A DNA stretch of 43,345 bases from an uncultured Prevotellaceae bacterium. GTDB lineage: Bacteria > Bacteroidota > Bacteroidia > Bacteroidales > Bacteroidaceae. A program made the position numbers and the translations under genes. Positions 33,733 to 42,544 of the stretch are shown here, piece by piece. The DNA lies in contig CAMJQA010000024.1 of assembly GCA_946407895.1 (NCBI GenBank), positions 1 through 43,345 on the forward strand, read 5' to 3'. Within the stretch, counting starts at the first letter, position 1. Each line of letters opens with the position of its first letter. The notes below the pieces were generated by a model. That model searched no databases. It saw nothing but the letters and a program-made list of their open reading frames with translations, and was not told where the DNA came from.

Positions 33733-36700
33733 TCAGTATTCGAGCATCTTGACGGGGCCGAGCAGACCGGACGGGCGCAAGGCCTGGTCCTTGCCCGGAC
33801 CGTTGATGACCCACGTGCGGCGCTGATCCTCGGGCAGGCCGGCATCGTAAACCAGGCGGTTGAACCAAGTGCTAGTTACCTGAATGCTTACCTTGTTGCG
33901 TCCGCGGCGTACATAGGGTGTTATGTCGGTTTCGTAGGGCTCTGCCCACAGGGTATCGGTGGTGTGTCCGTTTACGCGCACTACGGCGATTTCCTCCACC
34001 TTTCCCAGGTCGAGTGTATAACGGTGGTGCTTATCCTTGGCGTCCAACTGTATGGTTGTTTCATAGGTGGCTGTACCGGAGAATGCTTTGCCTTCGCTGC
34101 TGAGCGGGAGGTCTTTCCAGGGCTGCAGCTGGTTGATCGTCAGGGGCGCGTCGATGCCCCATCTGGCGGGGAAGGTGAGTGTCCACGCTGCGGGGCTGGC
34201 ACACGGCCTGGGCTCGGTCTGGGCCGGCAGTTCGGCCGATTGGGCATCGTCATGTAGGAAAACAACGAAGAGCATCTGTCCGCGCTTCAGGTTGAGGCGA
34301 ATCGTGCTGTACTCGCCGTCGCTGCGGGCGGCGACGGGCGTCACACTGCCGTTCATGGGGTTCCATATCTCAGCCCTCCCCGTCTGGCGGAAAGCTACCT
34401 CTCCGCTAAACGACTGCTCCTGGGCGGGGCATACCATATACCAGTCTGCGCCGTCAGCCTGCCGGTGCATCCATTTGAGCGCCGTGGGCTTTACGTCGGG
34501 CTTGAGGCCCAGTTGGCTGATGGCCTGCTCCAGCGAGCCTGTGAATACGCGCGGTGCCAGGGGCGATGTGGGCGCCCATATCTGATTGTGTGCATGGCGG
34601 TATCTCCAGGCCTCGCGCTGGGTATTGCTGAGCGTGGCCGATGACGGAGCCGGCGCGGCAGCCAGCGCGCCGCCTGCTGCCACGAGTTGGGCAATGCGCT
34701 CAAGGGTCTGGGGTAAGAGGCGTCCGGTTTGCGGTATCCAGAGCAGGTCGTACCGTATGCCTTCGGGCGTCACCCATTGTCCGTTGCTCACGCTGATTCG
34801 GTTGAGCAGGGCGTCGGTGTTACAGTAGTCGTACTTGAAGCCTTCGGGGAATGGTGCAAACTGGTCGGGCTTCTGCTCCGTCTCGTCACCCAGGTACCAT
34901 AGCACGCTGCTTACGGGGCGCCCTCGTTCGAGCATGAAGGCGCAGCGTGCCAGATAGGTATTGAAGTGTTTCATATAGGGCCACCACGTCTGTTTGCGCA
35001 GGAATGGCGTGCCGATGCCGCCGCCGAATGACGACCCGGGGAAGTAGCGGTCGGGGTCGGGATTGTGTGTATAGGTGTGGAAGACGGTATGGGTTACGCC
35101 CTCCAGCATATTCTGGTTGGCCACCTCGCGCAGCATGCTCAGGTGTTCGTCCCAGGTGAGTTCGAATGAGGTGAATGACTCGGCCGAGACGCGCGGCTTG
35201 CCGTACATGCGGGCGGCGGAGGCTGTGGCGCGGATGGGCTTGTAGTTGCGGTTGGCGAGGAAGTTGTGGAAGGGTTGCCAGTACTCGGTCATGGGCACGT
35301 CGGCATACTTGTAGAACTCCATGGGGTCGGCGGGGAAGATGTCTCCGGCTGCGGTTTCGTAGCTGACTGTCATGCCTTTTTCGTGCGCCAGGCGGGTCAT
35401 GTGTCCGAAGAAATTGTCGGCAAAGAGCTCGTTGAGTGTGCGGCGCCAGTCGTCGAGGAACTGGCTTGTCTGCTCGCGGTCGTCGATGACCCAGCCCAGT
35501 ATGGCGGGGAGCCATGTGTGCAGGTCGTAGTGGCGTCGCTGCTGGAATTCCTCGAACATGTGCCGTGTCCATGTCTGCGATGCGCATTCCCAGCTGTCCA
35601 TGAGCATATTGTTCACCTGCCCGCGCAGCGGTCCGTCCACTAGTCGGCCTATGTAGCTGCGGAACTGGTGCGATACGTATGCGGTGTCGAGCTTGTTCAC
35701 TTCCCATCCCGTAGCCTCGGCTGGTGCAGGCCCGTTCTGGCGTCCGGTGTTGACGTGCCCTATGCGCAGCACGGTCCACTTCTCATGTCCGGCGGGCGCG
35801 TTCCAGCGCAGTCGTCCCTGTGCATCCATGTGGTCGGTGATGTCTATTACGTTGGCGCGGCTGACGAAGTACTGGCCGTCCTTCAGCGGCGTTTCCTCGT
35901 CGGCGTTCGTCATCCTGAGCAGGCTGCGCGACGTCCACCCGGCCTCCATCTCCCAGTTGTGGCCGCGTGCTGCTGTTGAGAAGCGCAGTCTTGACAGGCG
36001 CATTGGGTGTAGGTTGGTGATTTCGAGCGTGTACTCTCCGTGGTCGGAGCGGTCGGGGATGGCAAATGTCATCGTCTTCTCGTTGTCCTGCCAGTTTGCG
36101 CGGGGGAAGTCGGTGTCGAGTACTACCTTCGCTTCGTGCAGGTGTGTAGCTATGAGGCGGATGTGTATGTCGGGCTGCACGCCGAAGTTGTGGTTGAAGT
36201 TGTCGATGGGGTTGAACTCGATTGAGCGCATTGTGGCCGCGCCCTTCAGCCGGAAGCTCACTCTGTATGGCTTGCCGGGCATGGTGGGGGCGAGCTGGAA
36301 GTTGAAGCCGCGCTCCCCGGCGAGCAGGCGTTGCCAATCCTGCTGGTGGCTGGGCGCCTCTACGGCCTCCACCTGGCAGTATCCTCCGGTATCGCCCTTC
36401 GGGGTGGGGAATGCCAGCACGCAGATGTCCCTCCAGTCGCGCCATTCCTCCATTTTGGGCAGCTCCAGCGTCTGGTCGGCCGGGGTGCCTCCGTCGATGT
36501 CTGTGCGGGTGTAGCTGATGTGTCGCATGGCCTGTTCGGGCTTAATCCAGGGGCCGCCGCTCATAGCCCATCCGGGGCAGGTCTGCAGGCTGAAGCGCAG
36601 CCCCATGCGGTGTGCCTCGCTGGCCGTATGGTGCACCAGGTCTTCCCATTTCGGGGTGAGGCACTCTATGGGCTCCTCGGTTCCGGGCCAGTTATCGGGG

Positions 36701-37002
36701 CTTCCTATGCGGCCGTGGAACAGCTGTACGCCCTGTATGCCCGACTGTGCGATGGCCTCCAGGTCGCGGGTGATGCCTTCGCGGCGCACGTTTCCGTTTA
36801 CGAAGTGGAACCACGTCTCGGGGTAGAAAATGCGGTCGGGCCGCAGGAACGTTCCGCGGTCGGCGTTGCCGAAGGGCCGTTGCAGCAGGCTCGTATCCGG
36901 CGTTGCGCGATATACGGCGGCGGTCTGTGTCTTCCGGGCCAGGAGGGCGGTCGTGCTCAGGCAGAGCATGAGCATCAGTGACAGATGTCTATTGGTATTC
37001 AT
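33733..37002 (-). CDS. GH106-like alpha-L-rhamnosidase, secreted
   Basis: The 1089-aa product has a signal peptide (HLSLMLMLCLSTTALLA) and the GH106 family signature: IFYPETWFHFVNGNVRREGI, IQGVQLFHGRIG, TPKWEDLVHHTASEAHRMGL, LQTCPGWAMSGGPWIKPEQA. Central segments GMTVSYETAAGDIFPADPME and FTSFELTWDEHLSMLREVAN belong to the catalytic barrel. The C-terminus (about 975-1089) is a GH2-type sugar-binding beta-sandwich (VAVVRVNGHTTDTLWAEPYE). GH106 enzymes remove alpha-L-rhamnose, especially from rhamnogalacturonan-type pectin, which agrees with the GH78 gene 14 kb away. A strong minus-strand promoter lies upstream. The cobalamin genes follow on the same strand with a 45-nt gap. Confidence 0.85.
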   Translation of the reverse strand: MNTNRHLSLMLMLCLSTTALLARKTQTAAVYRATPDTSLLQRPFGNADRGTFLRPDRIFYPETWFHFVNGNVRREGITRDLEAIAQSGIQGVQLFHGRIGSPDNWPGTEEPIECLTPKWEDLVHHTASEAHRMGLRFSLQTCPGWAMSGGPWIKPEQAMRHISYTRTDIDGGTPADQTLELPKMEEWRDWRDICVLAFPTPKGDTGGYCQVEAVEAPSHQQDWQRLLAGERGFNFQLAPTMPGKPYRVSFRLKGAATMRSIEFNPIDNFNHNFGVQPDIHIRLIATHLHEAKVVLDTDFPRANWQDNEKTMTFAIPDRSDHGEYTLEITNLHPMRLSRLRFSTAARGHNWEMEAGWTSRSLLRMTNADEETPLKDGQYFVSRANVIDITDHMDAQGRLRWNAPAGHEKWTVLRIGHVNTGRQNGPAPAEATGWEVNKLDTAYVSHQFRSYIGRLVDGPLRGQVNNMLMDSWECASQTWTRHMFEEFQQRRHYDLHTWLPAILGWVIDDREQTSQFLDDWRRTLNELFADNFFGHMTRLAHEKGMTVSYETAAGDIFPADPMEFYKYADVPMTEYWQPFHNFLANRNYKPIRATASAARMYGKPRVSAESFTSFELTWDEHLSMLREVANQNMLEGVTHTVFHTYTHNPDPDRYFPGSSFGGGIGTPFLRKQTWWPYMKHFNTYLARCAFMLERGRPVSSVLWYLGDETEQKPDQFAPFPEGFKYDYCNTDALLNRISVSNGQWVTPEGIRYDLLWIPQTGRLLPQTLERIAQLVAAGGALAAAPAPSSATLSNTQREAWRYRHAHNQIWAPTSPLAPRVFTGSLEQAISQLGLKPDVKPTALKWMHRQADGADWYMVCPAQEQSFSGEVAFRQTGRAEIWNPMNGSVTPVAARSDGEYSTIRLNLKRGQMLFVVFLHDDAQSAELPAQTEPRPCASPAAWTLTFPARWGIDAPLTINQLQPWKDLPLSSEGKAFSGTATYETTIQLDAKDKHHRYTLDLGKVEEIAVVRVNGHTTDTLWAEPYETDITPYVRRGRNKVSIQVTSTWFNRLVYDAGLPEDQRRTWVINGPGKDQALRPSGLLGPVKMLEY

Positions 37003-37036
37003 TTTGCAGCGTTCATAAAGTTATCTATTCAGTCTG

Positions 37037-37068
37037 CAAAATTACGGATAAGCGGCCTGAAACGCAAA
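37037..37068 (-). promoter_or_regulatory. Promoter of the GH106 gene
   Basis: On the minus strand TAATTTTG (37037-37044) and TTTG (37065-37068) are 20 nt apart. The start codon is about 34 nt downstream. Confidence 0.8.
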
Positions 37069-37280
37069 TTATTGCCGCCTTTGTTTTGGCAAAATGCGCA
37101 TTATTCATGTCTTTATGCCGCAAATGTATGCTAATCGTTGCGGCCGCGGGCGTATTTTCTTGCGGCCGATGCGAAAATCGCCGCCCTGCGGATAGGCGGG
37201 CCCTGAACGCGTGCGGAGCCTGCCTTCTTCGCCGTTTCCGGCGCCGCTGGCATATATATATATAATATAATGTATAGCAA

Positions 37281-37412
37281 TCAATCGCCCCATGCGCATG
37301 GTCGGATTCAGTAATGCGCATTGCCGGATTCATTAATGCACATTATCGGATTCGGCCATGCGCATCGTCGGATTTAGCCATGCAAATTATCGGTTTTAGC
37401 CATGCGCATGAC
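37281..37412. repeat. Array D: six repeats with exact 22-nt period
   Basis: CGGATT-like words begin at 37303, 37325, 37347, 37369 and 37391, exactly 22 nt apart, with a weaker first unit at 37281. Each unit also carries a palindrome of the ATGCGCAT type (AATGCGCATT, CATGCGCATG), 10 nt after the start of CGGATT. The array lies in the 650-nt divergent gap between GH106 and the CobW gene. The remainder of the gap (37069-37280, 37413-37579) has GC-rich tracts and a TATATATATA run at about 37254 but no gene I can support. Confidence 0.9.
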
Positions 37413-37579
37413 GTGGTCTGATTGTACGCATAATCTGTTTCCTTTCCTTGCGCTGCAGAGGGGGAGGGGCGCCCTGTTTTCCCCGGTCGTAAGGCGGGGC
37501 TTGCCCCCTGGGCTGTGCCCTTGCCCCGGGGCCGGAAACAGGCTGCACCGCGCAAATGAAAATAAATATCCGCTTTTAT

Positions 37580-37610
37580 TTTGTATTTCGCCCGGTTTGC
37601 ACTATCTTTG
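37580..37610 (+). promoter_or_regulatory. Promoter of the CobW-family gene
   Basis: TTTG (37580-37583), 19 nt, TATCTTTG (37603-37610), an ideal match. The start codon at 37653 is 42 nt downstream. Confidence 0.85.
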
Positions 37611-37652
37611 CATTCGTTTTCAGAACCGCATACTGAGTTTAAGTTTAAAGAT

Positions 37653-38957
37653 ATGAAAAAGAAGAACATTCCCGTGCTGCTGCTCACGGGTTATCTGGGC
37701 AGCGGCAAGACGACACTGCTGAACCGCATACTCACCAATGAGCGCGGCATACGCTTTGCCGTCATCGTAAACGACATCGGCGAGGTCAACATCGACGCCT
37801 CGCTCATACAGAAGGGCGGGGTGGTCAATCAGGCCGACGACAGCCTGGTGGCCCTGCAGAACGGCTGCATCTGCTGCACGCTGAAGATGGACCTCGTGGA
37901 GCAGCTGCATGACATCATCGCCACCGGATGCTTCGACTACATCGTCATCGAGGCCAGCGGCATCTGCGAGCCCGGGCCCATAGCGCAGACCATCTGCAGC
38001 ATACCACAGATGGAGCCGCGCTACACCGAGGCCGGAGTGCCCGTGCTCGACAGCATCGTCACCGTGGTGGACGCCCTCAGGATGAAGGACGAGTTCGGCA
38101 GCGGAAGCGCACTGCTCAACCAGCGGCTCGACGAGGACGACCTGGAGAACCTCGTCATCCAGCAGATAGAGTTCTGCACCACAATCTTGCTGAACAAGGC
38201 CGCCGAGGTGGAGCCCGACGACCTGGAGCGCATACGACAGATAGTGCGCACCATACAGCCCCGGGCCGAGATTATCGACTGCAACTACGGCGACGTGCCG
38301 CTGGAACGGCTCCTCAACACCGGTGCCTTCGACTTCGAGCGCGTGGCCACCAGCGCCGCCTGGATTCATGAAATAGAGAAGCCAGCCGAGGAAGACGATG
38401 ACGACCATCATCATCCCGGGGAGCACGATGACCATAGCGACCATCACCATCCCGGGGAGCACGATGATGAGGACGAGCATCACCATCACGAGGAGCACGA
38501 TGGTGACGGCGACCATCACCATCACGAAGAGCACGCCGAGCACGGCCACCATCACCACCACCATCACCATGAAGGCGAGGGCGAGGCCCTGGAATACGGC
38601 ATCGGCACCTTCGTATATTACCGGCGCGAGCCCATGGACCTGGGCCGCTTCGACGAGTTCGTAGCCCGCCACTGGCCCAAGAGCATAATCCGGGCCAAGG
38701 GCGTGTGCTACTTCCACGACGAGCGCGATACCTGCTACGTCTTCGAGCAGGCAGGCCGGCAAGTCTCCATAAAGAACGCCGGCCAATGGTATGCCACCAT
38801 GCCGCAGGACGAGCTCAGGGACATGCTGGCCCGCGATGCCACACTGCGCCACGACTGGGACGAGTATTACGGCGACCGCATGCAGAAAATCGTCTTCATC
38901 GGGCAGAAAATGGACCGCAAAGCAATAGAGGAAGCACTTGACAAGTGTCTTAGATAA
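37653..38957 (+). CDS. CobW/COG0523-type GTPase (metallochaperone-like) with histidine-rich loop
   Basis: The 434-aa protein starts at MKKKNIPVLLLTGYLGSGKT; the 24 in-frame codons before it overlap the promoter. The P-loop is residues 13-20 (GYLGSGKT), the metal motif GCICC is 71-75, IEASGICEPGPI follows, and VTVVDAL and LLNKAAEV are the remaining G motifs. A linker (252-306) contains about 28 histidines with Asp and Glu, then a CobW C-terminal domain (GIGTFVYYRREPMDLGRFDE). COG0523 GTPases deliver zinc, cobalt or iron to client proteins; the His loop suits zinc or nickel buffering. Zur- or cobalamin-type regulation is not visible. The neighbours do not decide the metal. Confidence 0.88.
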   Translation: MKKKNIPVLLLTGYLGSGKTTLLNRILTNERGIRFAVIVNDIGEVNIDASLIQKGGVVNQADDSLVALQNGCICCTLKMDLVEQLHDIIATGCFDYIVIEASGICEPGPIAQTICSIPQMEPRYTEAGVPVLDSIVTVVDALRMKDEFGSGSALLNQRLDEDDLENLVIQQIEFCTTILLNKAAEVEPDDLERIRQIVRTIQPRAEIIDCNYGDVPLERLLNTGAFDFERVATSAAWIHEIEKPAEEDDDDHHHPGEHDDHSDHHHPGEHDDEDEHHHHEEHDGDGDHHHHEEHAEHGHHHHHHHHEGEGEALEYGIGTFVYYRREPMDLGRFDEFVARHWPKSIIRAKGVCYFHDERDTCYVFEQAGRQVSIKNAGQWYATMPQDELRDMLARDATLRHDWDEYYGDRMQKIVFIGQKMDRKAIEEALDKCLR

Positions 38958-38997
38958 TAAAAAACCGGATGCTAAACGTAAAAAAATGGCAAAAACG

Positions 38998-39028
38998 TTG
39001 CTCCTCTCGCGGATAATCTATATATTTG
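38998..39028 (+). promoter_or_regulatory. Promoter of the DUF4332 gene
   Basis: TTGC (38998-39001), 19 nt, TATATTTG (39021-39028). The start codon is 47 nt downstream. Confidence 0.75.
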
Positions 39029-39075
39029 CCACCTGGAAACGTCTTTTATTATACTAACATCAAAACAAAACGAGT

Positions 39076-39483
39076 ATGGATTACAAGATTATCGACATCG
39101 AGGGCGTTGGCGACGCATACGCCCCAAAACTGATTGCAGCAGGCATCAAAAAAGTGAGTGAACTGCTTGAAAAGTGCGCAGACCCCAAGGGACGCAAGGA
39201 ACTGGCCGAGGCAACCGGCATCAGCGAAAAGCTCATCCTGCGCTGGACAAACCATGCCGACCTGTACCGCATCAAAGGCGTAGGACCCCAGTTTGCCGAG
39301 TTGCTCGAGGCCGCTGGCGTGGATACCGTAAAGGAATTCCGTCATCGCGTAGCCGAAAACCTGCAGCCTAAGCTGGAGGAAGTAAATGCCCAGCGCCACA
39401 TCTGCGGCCGCGTGCCCGCTCTCGTCGAGGTGCAGAAGATGATTGCCCTTGCCAAGGAGCTCGAGCCCAAGATGACCTATTAA
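39076..39483 (+). CDS. DUF4332 helix-hairpin-helix protein
   Basis: The 135-aa protein has two helix-hairpin-helix motifs, IEGVGDAYAPKLIAAGI (about 8-24) and IKGVGPQFAELLEAAGV (about 66-82), each followed by a helical stretch, the pattern of DUF4332. HhH motifs bind the DNA or RNA backbone without sequence specificity. It is small, soluble and monocistronic. A nucleic-acid-binding role is inferred; none is established for the family in Bacteroidales that I know of. Confidence 0.8.
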   Translation: MDYKIIDIEGVGDAYAPKLIAAGIKKVSELLEKCADPKGRKELAEATGISEKLILRWTNHADLYRIKGVGPQFAELLEAAGVDTVKEFRHRVAENLQPKLEEVNAQRHICGRVPALVEVQKMIALAKELEPKMTY

Positions 39484-39526
39484 GGCCCGCGGGCATCTGC
39501 CTCGGCAGGCCAGCGAATAAAACATT

Positions 39527-39568
39527 AAGGTTCAGGGTTCAGGGCTTAGTCCTTGAACCCTGAACCTT
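39527..39568. terminator. Hairpin made of GGTTCAG heptads between convergent genes
   Basis: Arms 39527-39544 and 39551-39568 pair at 16 of 18 positions around the loop CTTAGT; both are built from AGGTTCA / TGAACCT words. It lies 44 nt after the DUF4332 stop. No T-run follows, so termination is only a possible role. Confidence 0.5.
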
Positions 39569-39592
39569 ATACATTAATCCTCCAACCCAAAA

Positions 39593-39700
39593 GATTTTGA
39601 ATCCCCTAATCCATGAACCTTCAGCCCTTAATCCTCGAACCTTCCGCCCTTAATCCTCGAACCTTCAGCCCTTAATCCATGAACCTTCAGCCTATCTTAC
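39593..39700. repeat. Array E: five repeats with 22-nt period
   Basis: GAACCTTC begins at 39615, 39637, 39659 and 39681, exactly 22 nt apart, with a diverged unit at 39593. The unit also contains CAGCCCTTAATCC, resembling the TCAGCCTTAATTC core of array A. The last unit runs over the stop codon of the DUF5715 gene on the minus strand. Confidence 0.88.
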
Positions 39701-40498
39701 CGTAATATGGAAGCAGCCCTGCTTCACCTCGTGCTTGATGTAGCAGCGCCCCTCCTGCCGGACATCGCGCAAGACCTCGCTGAGCACCCACTTCAGCGTG
39801 TCGTTCTGAACCGCACGACGCTGAGGCCCGCCGGGCGCCGACACCGTGGTGTACCGGTTATAGCAGATGTCGAAAGTCGTGCCGAAGCGGTGGCAGCTCT
39901 GCTCGCTGGCGTTGCCGTTACGGCGCAGCAGGCGGGCCACGTCATCCTCGGTGCGCAGTACGCTGGAGACGATAATCTTGTGCAGGGGAACACCCTTCAC
40001 GTAGAGGCTGTCCAGGAAGTTGCGCCCAATGTCGTAGAGCAAGTCGCTGGCTCGCGGAACCAGATAGGGAATACTGCTCTGCATAGCCGGGTCGATATCA
40101 TAGAAAGGGTTCGAACCGATATAAACCAGCTCGCTCTTGCGCTCCTCAGCCTGCCGGCGATTCTTCACGGGCCTGACACCCCATTTCATAGCCGCCACAA
40201 TCTGCACATCCTGAACGTCGGGGAATGCCGCATTATAGGAAGGGACACTGCGGATGGGATGATACCTGGGGCTCTCACCCTTGGGCATAGAGACAGGGCG
40301 GTCGTCCTTGGGCATAGAGACAGGGCGGTCGGCAGCCAGCTTGGCAATGGGCGCCACTACCGGCTCCTCCACGCCAACCGTATCCCTTTCATCGGGCATG
40401 CTCCTCATTATACCGGGATTGAGGGCTCTCACTACAGCGAGTGCTGCAACCACGCCTCCACAAAGGCCCAAATATAGCTTTTTCTTCAGTCTTCTCAT
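39692..40498 (-). CDS. DUF5715 family protein (peptidase M15-like fold), second paralogue
   Basis: The 268-aa product begins MRRLKKKLYLGLCGGVVAAL, a membrane anchor; the 28 in-frame codons upstream of this ATG cover the promoter and were left out. The middle has a duplicated VSMPKDDRPVSMPKGE stretch. The conserved C-terminal part has IVSSVLRTEDDVARLLRRNG, HRFGTTFDICYNRY and EGRCYIKHEVKQGCFHIT, closely matching the protein at 14201-14893. The His/Asp pattern recalls M15-type carboxypeptidases, so a periplasmic peptidoglycan role is likely (inference). It has its own promoter and diverges from phoH. Confidence 0.75.
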   Translation of the reverse strand: MRRLKKKLYLGLCGGVVAALAVVRALNPGIMRSMPDERDTVGVEEPVVAPIAKLAADRPVSMPKDDRPVSMPKGESPRYHPIRSVPSYNAAFPDVQDVQIVAAMKWGVRPVKNRRQAEERKSELVYIGSNPFYDIDPAMQSSIPYLVPRASDLLYDIGRNFLDSLYVKGVPLHKIIVSSVLRTEDDVARLLRRNGNASEQSCHRFGTTFDICYNRYTTVSAPGGPQRRAVQNDTLKWVLSEVLRDVRQEGRCYIKHEVKQGCFHITVR

Positions 40499-40509
40499 AT
40501 TTTCGCGAA

Positions 40510-40541
40510 CAAAGTTAAGCAAAATAGTGGAATAATTCAAA
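40510..40541 (-). promoter_or_regulatory. Promoter of the second DUF5715 gene
   Basis: On the minus strand TAACTTTG (40510-40517) and TTTG (40538-40541) are exactly 20 nt apart; the start codon is 11 nt past the -7 box. Confidence 0.75.
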
Positions 40542-40551
40542 TAGTTTGAGT

Positions 40552-40559
40552 AAATTTGC
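40552..40559 (+). promoter_or_regulatory. Possible -7 box (TAAATTTG) for phoH
   Basis: TAAATTTG fits TAnnTTTG and lies 31 nt before ATG 40591. There is no -33 box at the expected spacing. Its place inside the longer TTG-started frame argues that translation begins at 40591. Confidence 0.5.
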
Positions 40560-40590
40560 AGCAAAAAAAGAGGAAAGTCCACAAAAACGG

Positions 40591-41550
40591 ATGTTAGAGA
40601 AGCATATAGTTATTGAAGATATCGACCCGGTTATCCTATACGGCGTGAACAATGCCAACATTCAGATGGTAAAGGCGCTCTATCCCAAATTGCGCATTGT
40701 GGCGCGGGGGAACGTCATACACGTGATGGGCGACGAGTTGGAGATGAGTGCCTTTGAGGAGAACATAGACAAGCTGCAGCAGCACTGCCTGAAGTACAAC
40801 AGCCTGACGGAGGAGGATATCCTGCAGATAACGCGCGGCGAGAAGGTGCGGCGCGATGGTGTGGAGGGCGTAATCGTGTATAGCGTGACGGGGAAGCCCA
40901 TCACGGCCCGCAGCGAGAACCAGCAGAAGCTGGTAAGGGCATACGAGGAGAACGACATGCTCTTTGCCGTCGGGCCGGCTGGTTCGGGCAAGACGTATAC
41001 GAGCATAGCCCTGGCCGTCAGGGCACTGAAGAACAAGGAGGTGCGGAAGATAATCCTGTCTCGCCCCGCTGTGGAGGCCGGCGAGAAACTGGGTTTCCTG
41101 CCGGGCGACATGAAGGAGAAGATCGACCCCTACCTGCAGCCCCTCTACGATGCCCTGGAGGACATGATACCCGTGCAGCGGCTGCGCGAGATGATGGAGC
41201 AGGATGTGGTGCAGATAGCCCCCCTGGCCTTTATGCGCGGCCGTACGCTGAACGATGCCGTCGTCATCCTGGACGAGGCACAGAATACCACCAGTGCGCA
41301 GATAAAGATGTTCCTCACCCGCATGGGCATGAACTCCAAGATGATTGTGACCGGCGACATGACGCAGATTGACCTGCCCAGGAATGTGAAGTCCGGCCTG
41401 GTGGAAGCCCTGGAGATACTGGAGGGCGTGCCCGGCATCGGCGTGGTGCACCTGAATAAAAGGGACATCGTGCGCCACCGCCTGGTGACCCGCATAGTGG
41501 AAGCCTACGAGAGGCGGGAGAAAGACGCGGGGAAAGAGACAACCGAATAG
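40591..41550 (+). CDS. PhoH-like ATPase
   Basis: The 319-aa protein from [20 protein letters not shown] has an N-terminal KH-like region, then a P-loop ATPase domain with Walker A GPAGSGKT (residues 128-135) and Walker [12 protein letters not shown] (Asp228, Glu229), plus [18 protein letters not shown]. It belongs to the PhoH family, thought to act in RNA metabolism as a helicase-like partner of RNases. An in-frame TTG at 40546 would add 15 residues, but Bacteroides homologues begin near the IEKHL motif as I recall. It starts the conserved run phoH-purC-ubiE-aroE. Confidence 0.88.
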   Translation: MLEKHIVIEDIDPVILYGVNNANIQMVKALYPKLRIVARGNVIHVMGDELEMSAFEENIDKLQQHCLKYNSLTEEDILQITRGEKVRRDGVEGVIVYSVTGKPITARSENQQKLVRAYEENDMLFAVGPAGSGKTYTSIALAVRALKNKEVRKIILSRPAVEAGEKLGFLPGDMKEKIDPYLQPLYDALEDMIPVQRLREMMEQDVVQIAPLAFMRGRTLNDAVVILDEAQNTTSAQIKMFLTRMGMNSKMIVTGDMTQIDLPRNVKSGLVEALEILEGVPGIGVVHLNKRDIVRHRLVTRIVEAYERREKDAGKETTE

Positions 41551-41579
41551 TCATACATAATATAATATACGGAACAGAT

Positions 41580-42533
41580 ATGTTGAACGCATTAACGAGA
41601 ACAGACCTGACCCTGCCCGGGCAGGTGAGTGTATATCACGGCAAAGTCCGCGATGTGTATAACATCAATGACGACCTGATGGTCATGGTTGCCACAGACC
41701 GCATTTCAGCCTTCGACGTCATCCTGCCGAAGGGAATCCCCTTCAAGGGGCAGGTGCTGAACCAGATTGCTGCCAATTTCCTGGATGCCACGGCCGACAT
41801 CGTGCCCAACTGGAAGCTGGGCACGCCCGACCCTATGGTTACCGTAGGGCTGAAAGCCGAGGGCTTCCGCGTGGAGATGATCATACGCGGCTACCTGACC
41901 GGTTCGGCATGGCGCGAGTACAAGAACGGATGCCGCGAGCTGTGCGGCGTGAAGCTGCCCGATGGCATGCGGGAGAACGAGCGCTTCCCAGAACCCATCA
42001 TCACCCCGACCACGAAGGCCGAGGAGGGGCACGACGAGAATATATCCCGCGAGGAGATTATCGCCCAGGGCATCGTCTCCCGCGAGGACTATGAGCAGAT
42101 GGAGGCCTACACACGCGCCCTCTTCAGGCGTGGCAGCGAGATAGCAGCCCAGAAGGGGCTTATACTGGTGGACACGAAGTACGAGTTCGGCAAGCGCGAC
42201 GGGCGCGTCATACTCATCGACGAGATTCACACCCCCGACAGCAGCCGCTACTTCTATGCCGAGGGCTACGAGCAGAAGTTCCGCAACGGTGAGCCGCAGC
42301 GGCAGCTCTCGAAGGAGTTTGTGCGCCAGTGGCTCATAGAGCATAACTTCATGAACCAGCCCGGCCAGGTGATGCCCGAGATTACCGACGAGTATGCCGA
42401 GAGCGTGAGCGAGCGCTACATAGAGCTCTATGAGCACATCGTGGGCGAGAAGTTCGTGCCCGCCGATGCCGAGGGCGGCATAGAGGCGCGCATACAGCGG
42501 AACGTTACGGCCTGGCTGAACAGGCGGAACTAA
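41580..42533 (+). CDS. purC: Phosphoribosylaminoimidazole-succinocarboxamide synthase
   Basis: The 317-aa product matches SAICAR synthetase of the longer type: [86 protein letters not shown] and the Bacteroidetes-type insert before it. It joins CAIR with aspartate in purine synthesis in the cytosol. It lies 29 nt after phoH and 11 nt before ubiE, so it is in an operon with them. No purine riboswitch is visible. Confidence 0.95.
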   Translation: MLNALTRTDLTLPGQVSVYHGKVRDVYNINDDLMVMVATDRISAFDVILPKGIPFKGQVLNQIAANFLDATADIVPNWKLGTPDPMVTVGLKAEGFRVEMIIRGYLTGSAWREYKNGCRELCGVKLPDGMRENERFPEPIITPTTKAEEGHDENISREEIIAQGIVSREDYEQMEAYTRALFRRGSEIAAQKGLILVDTKYEFGKRDGRVILIDEIHTPDSSRYFYAEGYEQKFRNGEPQRQLSKEFVRQWLIEHNFMNQPGQVMPEITDEYAESVSERYIELYEHIVGEKFVPADAEGGIEARIQRNVTAWLNRRN

Positions 42534-42544
42534 TACGGAACAGG

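Noticed and set aside
35684..36514. 276-aa plus-strand frame opposite the GH106 gene
   Set aside because: Antisense shadow; no start signal or recognisable domain.
37620..38852. 410-aa minus-strand frame opposite the CobW gene
   Set aside because: Its Met/Val-rich repeats are the complement of the His-rich codons; the plus strand has the GTPase motifs.
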